Below are positions 1-5,910 of a stretch of DNA of 5,910 nucleotides, piece by piece. The stretch is from Gammaproteobacteria bacterium (GTDB lineage: Bacteria > Pseudomonadota > Gammaproteobacteria > SZUA-229). The notes beneath the pieces were generated by a model. The model made no database searches, had not been told where the DNA came from, and saw nothing but the letters and a program-made list of their open reading frames with translations. The translations under genes and the position numbers were made by a program. Positions within the stretch are counted from its first letter, which is position 1, and the number at the start of each line of letters is the position of its first letter. Where the stretch lies: NCBI GenBank assembly GCA_026998145.1, contig JALTRC010000049.1, forward strand, positions 1 to 5,910. Direction: 5' to 3'.

Positions 1-2129
1 AGGATGAAAAATATTTTATTAATTTTATTGGGGGGCCTGGACGCATACCGGTCATTAAACATCAGCGTGTTTTAAATGGTGGCCTGGTTGATGAGCTGGT
101 TAAAGACAAGGTGGTGTTAATCGGCTCCGAACTGCCGCTGATGATGAAAATGCTAAGCCCGTTGGGCATGATGGATTTTTCCAGTTACCAGGCTTATGCA
201 GTGGATACACTGTTAAAGCATAACCCCATTAGGATGATTCATCCGGCCCTGTTACTGATTGTCATAATGCTACTGGTTGTATTAATGCTGGTGACAATTT
301 TAAGAATACCGGATCGATACCAGTTAATGTCGGTGCTGGGTTTCTTATTGCTAACTATGTCCGCCGCCTATAGCAGCTATGTGTTTAGCCAGCTCTGGCT
401 GATGCCAGGCTATTTGTTAATCACGGAATTTTCCGTATTACTGGCAGTACTGTTTTTACGTAGCCGTTATAACCAGCATACATTACAGAGCATGGCCTTT
501 AACAGTGCGGCCAAAATTGAAAATCGCTGGCTGTCAGAAAATTTTTATTCCTCGGATGTTCACTGGAATCATATTGCCAATATGGTGACGCAAACATTGT
601 CACTGGAGCGAACCATTTTTCTTGAGCGGGTAGAAAATGATCACCGGGTGCGTGAAATCAAGGCGCTTAACTGTAGTCTGGATGATATCAGTGAAATGCG
701 CCGGGATTATCAGCGTACCCCCTATACAACGGCTATCGAGCTGGGTGGCGCTTTAAAGCTGGAACGCAAATATTTGAATATTGATGCGGATGATGAAACC
801 CAGTATCTGGTGCCGCTTAATTTTGCCGGCAATATACAGGGTTTCTGGGCGCTTACAATTAAGCAGACGGAAGACTTTGATGAAGCCCGTTTGATTGATG
901 CTATTGAGCAGTTTGCCCTGCAAATATCCGAGCTGTTATATCACCGGGCAGAATGGAAAAAGAATCAGCAGGAACAGCAAAGCCTTATGATGCAGTTACT
1001 GCAAATGAAATTTGAAGAAGGCGCCTATGATTCTATTCAGCACTCTATCAGCTTTTTGACTCATCGACTGTCGGTAATGGAGTCCCTGATGGACGGGCTT
1101 GAGTCATCGGCTATTTTATATGACCTGTTCGGTCGGGTCGTGCATGTTAATAAATCCATGACAGATATGCTGGTTGAAATTGATCTGGTGCCTTATTCCA
1201 TGACGGCTGTCGATATGATTGTCAGCCTGTCCGGTTGCAGCATGCTGGAAGCGCGAAACTATTTAAGTTACCTGATACTTGAACAGGGCTCGATTAATAT
1301 TCCGGTTAAACATGATGGTGTTAAAACCGGTTATATGATGATGGTCAGTGCCCTTAAAAGTGATTCAGATCTTGAGGATGGCGAAGGTGAGGTCAGACCA
1401 TTTGAATTAATCGGCATATTATGTGAGCTGGTTGATATGACGCGCATCCGTGAAATCTATGCCCAGAAGGAAAAGGTTGTTGAGCATATGAGTGGCTGGT
1501 TGCGTAATGACCTGTCGTCAATTTCCATGGCCTGCGACCTTGTTCAGGATGAACGAATCACAACAGAAAAACGCACCGGACTTTTGCAGCTTATAAAGCA
1601 GAAAGTTCTGGAGCTGGGCAGTAACTTTGAGCAGGTCAACAATATCGTGCAGCAGGATCTGGTTTCAAGACTGAGCAGTAAATATCCGGTGGATTATATT
1701 GATGCCTTAAAGGTGGCTGTGAGTGAAGTAAAGCGACAGCAGAAGAAGCCGGTGGAAATTGATATGCATGTGCCTTTCTGTTCACCGCTGGTTATGGCAT
1801 CGCCAAAAGAGCTGCGGCAGACATTCAGGGCATTGTTAAAGGTATTGTCTGCTGATGCTCTCGAAGACAGTCATATTGATCTGAGAATGAACTGCGATAA
1901 AAATGAAATCGCATTTGAATTTAACAATCAGGGCTTTGGTATCCCGGATGAGCAATTGCAGGCTTATCTGGAAAGTCATGAAAATCTTGAAAGCGATGAT
2001 TACCAGGATCTGCGCCAGGCAGCGAGTCAGATTAAAGGCTGGGATGGCGAATTCGAGGCGAGTAGTGTGATAGGGGAGGGAATGCGTTTTCGGTTTACCT
2101 TGAAGGCCTTCCAGCTAAACGATGAATAA
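1..2129 (+). CDS. CHASE2-GAF-PAS sensor with degenerate histidine-kinase core (5' partial)
   Basis: The frame is open from the first full codon (position 3) with no upstream stop, so the gene enters from the left; the GTG at 111 lies inside the CHASE2 domain and is not the start. Residues are counted from codon 3 (708 visible). Residues 1-75 match the end of CHASE2, an extracytoplasmic sensory domain: FINFIGGPGRIPVI, then KDKVVLIGSELP. Three membrane helices follow (about 80-101, 107-126, 133-152), the usual CHASE2 arrangement. Next come a GAF-like region (about 170-316), a Gln-rich helical linker, a PAS-like region (about 358-480, with LYDLFGRVVHVNKSM), a HisKA-like helix pair (about 482-556) and an HATPase-like end (about 566-704). 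The catalytic signatures are eroded: the H-box reads SGWLRNDLSSI, with Gly498 where His is expected; the N-box region reads ALLKVLSADA without Asn; G1 reads NQGFGIP, with Asn642 in place of Asp; no clear G2 box is seen. The family call is firm; loss of kinase activity is inferred. The stop overlaps the next gene by 8 nt. Confidence 0.87.
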   Translation, partial: DEKYFINFIGGPGRIPVIKHQRVLNGGLVDELVKDKVVLIGSELPLMMKMLSPLGMMDFSSYQAYAVDTLLKHNPIRMIHPALLLIVIMLLVVLMLVTILRIPDRYQLMSVLGFLLLTMSAAYSSYVFSQLWLMPGYLLITEFSVLLAVLFLRSRYNQHTLQSMAFNSAAKIENRWLSENFYSSDVHWNHIANMVTQTLSLERTIFLERVENDHRVREIKALNCSLDDISEMRRDYQRTPYTTAIELGGALKLERKYLNIDADDETQYLVPLNFAGNIQGFWALTIKQTEDFDEARLIDAIEQFALQISELLYHRAEWKKNQQEQQSLMMQLLQMKFEEGAYDSIQHSISFLTHRLSVMESLMDGLESSAILYDLFGRVVHVNKSMTDMLVEIDLVPYSMTAVDMIVSLSGCSMLEARNYLSYLILEQGSINIPVKHDGVKTGYMMMVSALKSDSDLEDGEGEVRPFELIGILCELVDMTRIREIYAQKEKVVEHMSGWLRNDLSSISMACDLVQDERITTEKRTGLLQLIKQKVLELGSNFEQVNNIVQQDLVSRLSSKYPVDYIDALKVAVSEVKRQQKKPVEIDMHVPFCSPLVMASPKELRQTFRALLKVLSADALEDSHIDLRMNCDKNEIAFEFNNQGFGIPDEQLQAYLESHENLESDDYQDLRQAASQIKGWDGEFEASSVIGEGMRFRFTLKAFQLNDE

Positions 2130-2502
2130 ACAGAAAAAAAATATAGTCATTGTTGAAGATGACCGGGTATTACGGGAACTGAGTCAGATGGCTCTATCCC
2201 TTGAAGGTAATCAGGTAGAAGTCTTTGAAAATGGCAGGGATGGTATCAATTATCTGAAACAGCATCTGGCTGAAGTGGATCTGCTTTTGCTGGATCTTTT
2301 TATGCCGGTGCTGGATGGCGTGCATGTGCTCAACTGGTTGCGGGAGGAGCAACAATCAAAGCTGCCGGTGGTGGTAATGACTGCCATGGGGGATAAGCTT
2401 ACCGAACAGAATATATTGTCAGCAGGTGCGGACAAGGTTATTAAAAAACCACTGGATATGGATAAATTAATCACCAGCATAAACGGGTTTTTAGATAAGT
2501 AA
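2122..2502 (+). CDS. Single-domain response regulator (REC only, CheY-like)
   Basis: This 126-residue cytoplasmic protein is a complete receiver domain with no DNA-binding or enzymatic output domain. The acidic pocket is Glu12-Asp13-Asp14 (IVIVEDD), the phosphoacceptor is Asp58 in LLLLDLFMPVLDG, the switch Thr is Thr87 in VVVMTAMGD, and the conserved Lys is Lys109 in KKPLD, so it should accept a phosphate on Asp58. Its ATG lies within the last codons of the upstream sensor gene (8 nt overlap) and has only a weak, distant GAAGG upstream (2102-2106), which suggests translational coupling. It is the natural partner of that sensor, but the sensor lacks a recognisable phosphodonor His, so the phosphate may come from another kinase or a small-molecule donor. 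With no output domain it must act by protein contact, possibly on the sensor or on the membrane protein encoded next. The partner is inferred; the domain call is secure. Confidence 0.95.
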   Translation: MNKQKKNIVIVEDDRVLRELSQMALSLEGNQVEVFENGRDGINYLKQHLAEVDLLLLDLFMPVLDGVHVLNWLREEQQSKLPVVVMTAMGDKLTEQNILSAGADKVIKKPLDMDKLITSINGFLDK

Positions 2503-5500
2503 TGGAGTGGTTGCTGCCACTTAATATTTTCCCCCAGAGCTCTCTGGCCAGCTCTGTTATTACCACCGTCTGGGTGGGTGTCTTTGTTGTTGCCTTTTTT
2601 AATCTGCGTTTTGGCTGGGTGTTGTCCGGGCTGGTGGTTCCCGGCTATCTGGTGCCACTTTTATTAATCAAGCCATGGGCCGTTGTTGCGATTTTAGTGG
2701 AAGGCATTACGGCCTATTATCTGATCTGGATTTTTTCTGAAGTCCTGTCCCGGCGGGGATACTGGAGCGCGCTATTTGGGCGGGACCGCTTCTTTGCTCT
2801 GATACTGGCCAGTATTGTCACCCGAGTCGCTTTTGATGGCTGGTTGTTGCCCCTGTTCGGTGAAGCCCTGCACGATTTTGGTATTGTATTTGATTATCGA
2901 AATGAGCTGCACAGTCTGGGGCTGGTTGTTGTTGCCCTGATGGCCAACCAGTTCTGGAAGTCTGGTGTAATAAGAGGTCTGCCGCCATTGGTGGTGAGCC
3001 TGTTTGTGACCTGGTTTATTGTCCGTTATGTGCTGATGGAATTTACCAATTTCGGTCTGGGCAGTGTCAGCTATATGTACGAAGATCTGGCGGCATCCAT
3101 ACTCGCCAGTCCCAAGGCCTATATTATTCTGGTAACAACCGCCTTTGTGGCATCCCGCATGAATCTGCGATATGGCTGGGATTTTAACGGCATATTATTG
3201 CCGGCTCTGCTGGCGCTGCAATGGTATGAACCCTCAAAAATTCTAATCTCATTTGTTGAAGCCTTTATTATTCTGGGGCTGGCTAATGCTGTTCTGAAAT
3301 TGCCGTTGTTCGCCAATGTGAGTATTGAAGGCGCTCGCAAGCTGCTGCTGTTTTTTAATGTCAGTTTCTTCTATAAGTTTTTGCTGTCTTATGCACTGGT
3401 ATATTTTGCACCGGACATTAAAGTCAGTGATTATTTTGCCTTTGGCTTCCTGCTCTCCAGTTTGCTGGCAATCAAGATGCACGATAAGGGCATTGCCATT
3501 CGCATGACCCGGGCTACCCTGCAAACATCTTTGGTTTCCATTTTTATTGCCAGTGTGCTGGGTTTTTTGTTGACCCTGTTGCCCGACATGCATCCCTGGA
3601 AGGAAAAAACGGATTTTGATAGCGCCCTGAAAATGAGCACAACGGAAACACTGATACCCCGTCTGTCCCGTATCAAGCCGGATATTTACCGGGGCCGTTT
3701 CGAAGAGATCCCCATGCCATTGCCACAGGAGGTGGATCGTTTCAGTGAAGGGATTCGGCTGTTGCTGGATTATGCCCGTCACGGAAATGAATCATTGCTT
3801 AAGCAGGCCGGCTTTTCACTCTACCAGGCCGGTTATGTGATTGAAAAACTGGAGGATCAATATTTATTGATAACCGAGGCTCAGGAAAAACGTAACTGGG
3901 GGGCTTATGTGATTAACCTGCAGGCGCAAAACGAGTTATTAATCGAATTGCCATTACCTTTACAGGACAGGGGGCTGATAGAAGGGGTGGCGGCGCTATT
4001 CAGCGTCAGTGGTGCACGTAGTCTGGCGATATCCGGTGGGCGGCAAAGCCTGTCTGCCAGCCAGCTGTATTTTGAGGTATTTCACCGTCAGGCCGGTAGA
4101 CGCAATGTTTTACAGGTTCAGGCTTATGATAAGGAGCTGATTCGTGCACTGGGTTATCAATGGAAGTATGATCTGCAAACAGTACCCAATGCACTGTGGG
4201 TTAAAAACCGTTTGCCACCGGGTTTGAATCTGAATCAGCTAAAAAAAGTGATTGGCGACTATAAAATAAACTGGGCGGAAAGCACATATAAAAATCCCCA
4301 GCGGGATATTAGCCGGGAAGGTTATGGGGAACTGTATCTTAACCATCAGGGCTTAAGGCGCTTGTTAATCAGTCCCTTGCTGAATGCACAGACAGCAGAA
4401 TTATTTGTTGGCGCCGAGCGTATAGACGGCTATTTGCAGCGCTGGTTACAAAGCAGTAAAAATGAAATTGCCAGCCGCGGTAGTAATGCCTATCGAAAAC
4501 CCAGGCTGGAAGAGCTGGTTTATTTTGATGAGGAAGTGTTGACGCCGCTGGTCAATTCCGCTCAGACAATTTACCGCAATGGAGAATGGACTCAGGAAGG
4601 ACTGGAAGACCTGCGCACGATTAATGGCGCTGCACGGGTATTGAATTACCACCTGATTCGTTATCGTCATGTGCAGTCAGCAAGTGATTATTTGATTCTT
4701 GCGGAAATGAATAATCCCGGACGGGGCTACTGGGGAACCTATGTATTCAGAATGGGAGCTAGCCAGCCGTTTATTCTGCAGGCGCCACGACCATTATTTG
4801 AAATTAACAGCTTCGAGGTATCCGTTGCCCTGTTTGAGCGCCTGCATGCCAGAGCCCTGTTGATCGGCGGGACGCATCCATTGGCTAATCAGGATTACTC
4901 GGCAGATTTATTGCGCCAGTCAAATAAAACCAATTTGTTTAATCTGGTGAATCAGGTGTTACTGCGCGAGGCAGGTGATGAGGTTTTAATGGATCTGCAA
5001 TGCCGGGCCTTTGGTCAGCAGCTGGGTGAGAATATGCCGGAAGAGGATGTGCTGGTTGCATTTGCCGATGGCGCGGATACGCTTAAAGCTCTGACCCCTT
5101 TGCAGAAGCAACTGGTTAACAGTCTTTACCAGGACGACTGGAAGCTGCGTTTTGTAGATGGCTCCATATCAACGATTGGTTATCATGTGGGTATGAATCC
5201 CCAGTCACGTTACTTGAATGCAACACCAGACAAACATTTTGCCATTCTCTGGGTTTCACCTTTAATGCGTGCCAGCTTTAAACAGCAGGATGATGTGCGT
5301 TTATTAAATGTTGAATTTTATGCGCTGAATATTCCTGTATATGACGGAGATATTTCCCAGCAGATACTGCAGCAGGATAAAACCGATATTGGTCGTTTAT
5401 CGAAAAAAATGCTGGCAGATATCAATGACTATCAACAGGGACGGGATATTTTATTGCTGAGCCGTATAAAACAGCAGGATAAAAATGTATATCGCTTTAC

Positions 5501-5705
5501 GGATATAAATACATTGCAAACCTTTATGTTTATTCATGATAAACAGGGCAGGCTGGCGCTGGTGGTTAACCTGAATCCGCGCAGCTATAAAACCCGGCAA
5601 AGGGTTTATGCAAAAGATAATCTAAAGGAAAAGCTGGAAAGTTTTGTTGAATCCCGTATGTCGCAACTGATATTCAGGCAGGATCAGGAGGGACATAAGC
5701 AATGA
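2502..5705 (+). CDS. PgsC/CapC-like tandem membrane protein fused to a large soluble duplicated domain
   Basis: This protein has 1067 residues. The ATG shares its first base with the stop of the receiver gene (TAATG) and has no clear Shine-Dalgarno, so translation is probably coupled. Residues 1-360 are hydrophobic, about 12 membrane segments by eye, and resemble PgsC/CapC, the small membrane subunit of poly-gamma-glutamate synthase (about 150 residues in Bacillus). The module occurs twice: NLRFGW...GLVVPGYL at 34-50 and NLRYGW...GILLPALL at 221-237, each followed by helices with a VE motif (66-67, 252-253) and a later GRDR or EGARK segment. Residues 361-1067 are soluble and probably on one face of the membrane. 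They hold two copies of a domain (about 408-545 and 671-841) with the shared pattern WG.YV...P.PL...E...ALF...AR.L.I.G. Residues about 842-1067 are a further region I do not recognise. Family members are usually stand-alone CapC, so this is a much enlarged relative. No CapB-type ligase is visible nearby, so a role in poly-gamma-glutamate or another polymer is inference. The 3' end overlaps the next gene by 4 nt. Confidence 0.82.
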   Translation: MEWLLPLNIFPQSSLASSVITTVWVGVFVVAFFNLRFGWVLSGLVVPGYLVPLLLIKPWAVVAILVEGITAYYLIWIFSEVLSRRGYWSALFGRDRFFALILASIVTRVAFDGWLLPLFGEALHDFGIVFDYRNELHSLGLVVVALMANQFWKSGVIRGLPPLVVSLFVTWFIVRYVLMEFTNFGLGSVSYMYEDLAASILASPKAYIILVTTAFVASRMNLRYGWDFNGILLPALLALQWYEPSKILISFVEAFIILGLANAVLKLPLFANVSIEGARKLLLFFNVSFFYKFLLSYALVYFAPDIKVSDYFAFGFLLSSLLAIKMHDKGIAIRMTRATLQTSLVSIFIASVLGFLLTLLPDMHPWKEKTDFDSALKMSTTETLIPRLSRIKPDIYRGRFEEIPMPLPQEVDRFSEGIRLLLDYARHGNESLLKQAGFSLYQAGYVIEKLEDQYLLITEAQEKRNWGAYVINLQAQNELLIELPLPLQDRGLIEGVAALFSVSGARSLAISGGRQSLSASQLYFEVFHRQAGRRNVLQVQAYDKELIRALGYQWKYDLQTVPNALWVKNRLPPGLNLNQLKKVIGDYKINWAESTYKNPQRDISREGYGELYLNHQGLRRLLISPLLNAQTAELFVGAERIDGYLQRWLQSSKNEIASRGSNAYRKPRLEELVYFDEEVLTPLVNSAQTIYRNGEWTQEGLEDLRTINGAARVLNYHLIRYRHVQSASDYLILAEMNNPGRGYWGTYVFRMGASQPFILQAPRPLFEINSFEVSVALFERLHARALLIGGTHPLANQDYSADLLRQSNKTNLFNLVNQVLLREAGDEVLMDLQCRAFGQQLGENMPEEDVLVAFADGADTLKALTPLQKQLVNSLYQDDWKLRFVDGSISTIGYHVGMNPQSRYLNATPDKHFAILWVSPLMRASFKQQDDVRLLNVEFYALNIPVYDGDISQQILQQDKTDIGRLSKKMLADINDYQQGRDILLLSRIKQQDKNVYRFTDINTLQTFMFIHDKQGRLALVVNLNPRSYKTRQRVYAKDNLKEKLESFVESRMSQLIFRQDQEGHKQ
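2589..2855 (+). repeat. CapC-like membrane module, copy 1 (protein-level repeat)
   Basis: This segment encodes residues 30-118 of the CapC-like protein. It starts with NLRFGW (34-39), continues with GLVVPGYLVPLL and the helix containing Val66-Glu67, and ends with the GRDRFFAL segment (93-100). It aligns by eye with copy 2 at 3150-3413. Shared positions include N-L-R-x-G-W, the Gly and Pro of the next helix, and the VE pair. The repeat is visible only in protein; the DNA has diverged, so the duplication is old. Confidence 0.68.
3150..3413 (+). repeat. CapC-like membrane module, copy 2 (protein-level repeat)
   Basis: This segment encodes residues 217-304. It begins with NLRYGWDFNGILLPALL (221-237), has the helix with Val252-Glu253, and then IEGARKLLLFF (275-285), matching the order in copy 1. 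Copy 2 lacks the PGYL motif of copy 1 (LPALL instead), so the two copies may have taken different roles. Confidence 0.68.
3723..4136 (+). repeat. Soluble domain copy A of the CapC-like protein
   Basis: This segment encodes residues about 408-545. Its core reads YLLITEAQ, then NWGAYVINL (465-473), LLIELPLPL (479-487), EGVAALF (494-500), GARSLAISGG (504-513) and a closing LYFEVF...VLQVQAY. The same order of strands and helices recurs in copy B at 4512-5024. By eye about 20 of 58 core residues are identical between the copies. No domain name can be given with confidence. Confidence 0.7.
4512..5024 (+). repeat. Soluble domain copy B of the CapC-like protein
   Basis: This segment encodes residues about 671-841. 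Its core reads YLILAEMN, then YWGTYVFRM (743-751), FILQAPRPLF (757-766), FEVSVALFERL (771-781), ARALLIGGTHP (783-793) and NLFNLVNQVL...EVLMDLQCRAFG. It is longer than copy A because of an insertion around residues 790-810 (THPLANQDYSADLLRQSN). The pattern W-G-x-Y, P-x-P, E...ALF, ARxLxIxG matches copy A. Confidence 0.7.
5686..5691 (+). promoter_or_regulatory. Ribosome binding site AGGAGG for the fourth gene
   Basis: A full consensus AGGAGG lies 10 nt upstream of the ATG at 5702, inside the end of the CapC-like gene. It supports that start and is the only strong Shine-Dalgarno at a gene junction in the window, so the fourth gene is probably translated efficiently on its own as well as by coupling through the ATGA overlap. 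Confidence 0.8.
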
Positions 5706-5910
5706 GGCTGATTCGCAATATTCTGATAGCTCTGGTGTTTTTCATACTGCTTATCTGGGGCGTTCTATCCCTGTTACCCTTGTTCAGTAATGATGAGATA
5801 GAGGGTCAGGGGCTGCAGTCAATTCAGTTTAAGGATGCGGCGGTTAAGCTGGCTTATATACTGGACAGGAAAGACTGGTTAAATTATGCATTGCAGCCCG
5901 GTGAAGATCG
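5702..5910 (+). CDS. Membrane-anchored or secreted protein of unknown function (3' partial)
   Basis: A reading frame starts at ATG 5702 (ATGA overlap with the previous stop) behind a consensus AGGAGG, and stays open to the right edge, giving 69 full codons. The N-terminus is a short basic stretch (MRLIRN) followed by a hydrophobic helix at about residues 7-26 (ILIALVFFILLIWGVLSLLP), then a polar region with IQFKDAAVKLAYIL and DWLNYALQPGED. This is a signal anchor or uncleaved signal peptide; I see no AxA cleavage site and no lipobox Cys, so the rest probably faces the periplasm. The overlap makes it part of the same operon and probably of the same envelope machine. In poly-gamma-glutamate loci a CapA/PgsA-type anchored protein can follow CapC, but these 69 residues do not let me assign that. 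The function is unknown. Confidence 0.82.
   Translation, partial: MRLIRNILIALVFFILLIWGVLSLLPLFSNDEIEGQGLQSIQFKDAAVKLAYILDRKDWLNYALQPGED

Noticed and set aside
4..75. Short frame starting at ATG 4 behind AGG (23 codons)
   Set aside because: It lies in another frame of the CHASE2 coding sequence, is very short and has no supporting feature.
111..113. GTG as the start codon of the sensor gene
   Set aside because: The frame is open upstream to the window edge and the upstream residues (FINFIGGPGRIPVI) match the conserved CHASE2 region, so the GTG is an internal valine codon.
2134..2141. Run of eight A near the start of the receiver gene as a possible programmed slippage site
   Set aside because: The normal frame gives a complete, standard receiver and neither shifted frame offers a meaningful product; it simply encodes Lys-Lys-Asn.
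2480..2510. Promoter or terminator between the receiver and CapC-like genes
   Set aside because: The stop and start share a base, leaving no intergenic DNA, and no hairpin with a T run or convincing -35/-10 pair is visible.
3325..3507. Plus-strand 60-codon frame rich in Cys and Ser
   Set aside because: It is an out-of-frame reading of the CapC-like membrane region, without a ribosome binding site or domain.
3249..3782. Minus-strand open frame of 177 codons, and other minus-strand frames at 2250-2480, 3119-3340, 3431-3676, 4006-4194 and 4446-4670
   Set aside because: All lie inside well-supported + strand genes, have low-complexity or composition-driven translations (many Gln and His) and no recognisable domain.

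Overview
The window looks like the inside of a single, tightly packed bacterial operon read entirely on the + strand. The base composition is moderate (a little under 50% G+C by eye). The architecture (CHASE2 sensor with a three-helix membrane block, single-domain response regulator, overlapping stop/start codons) suggests a Gram-negative proteobacterium, most plausibly a gammaproteobacterium. That placement is inference: no marker gene is present.

Layout: (1) positions 1-2129 hold the 3' part of a membrane sensor: the end of a CHASE2 domain, three transmembrane helices, a GAF-like region, a PAS-like region and a histidine-kinase-like C-terminus. Its H-box, N-box and G1 aspartate are all altered, so it looks like a pseudokinase. 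The reading frame is open to the left edge, so the true start lies outside the window. (2) Positions 2122-2502 encode a stand-alone receiver domain with all phosphorylation residues intact. (3) Positions 2502-5705 encode a 1067-residue protein. Its N-terminal third is a polytopic membrane region resembling the poly-gamma-glutamate synthesis protein PgsC/CapC, present twice in tandem. Its C-terminal two thirds is a large soluble part that also contains a duplicated domain. (4) Positions 5702-5910 are the start of a fourth gene, a membrane-anchored or secreted protein cut by the right edge.

All junctions overlap (8 nt, 1 nt, 4 nt), so there is no intergenic DNA, and no promoter, terminator, RNA gene, mobile element or CRISPR was seen. 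The four genes are probably co-transcribed and translationally coupled. The working model (inference) is an envelope-associated system in which a CHASE2 sensor with a degenerate kinase core and a single-domain receiver control, or are part of, a CapC-like membrane machine that may make, move or process a poly-gamma-glutamate-like polymer or another peptide. No CapB-type Mur-ligase-like synthetase is visible here, so the link to poly-gamma-glutamate rests on the CapC-like membrane region alone.
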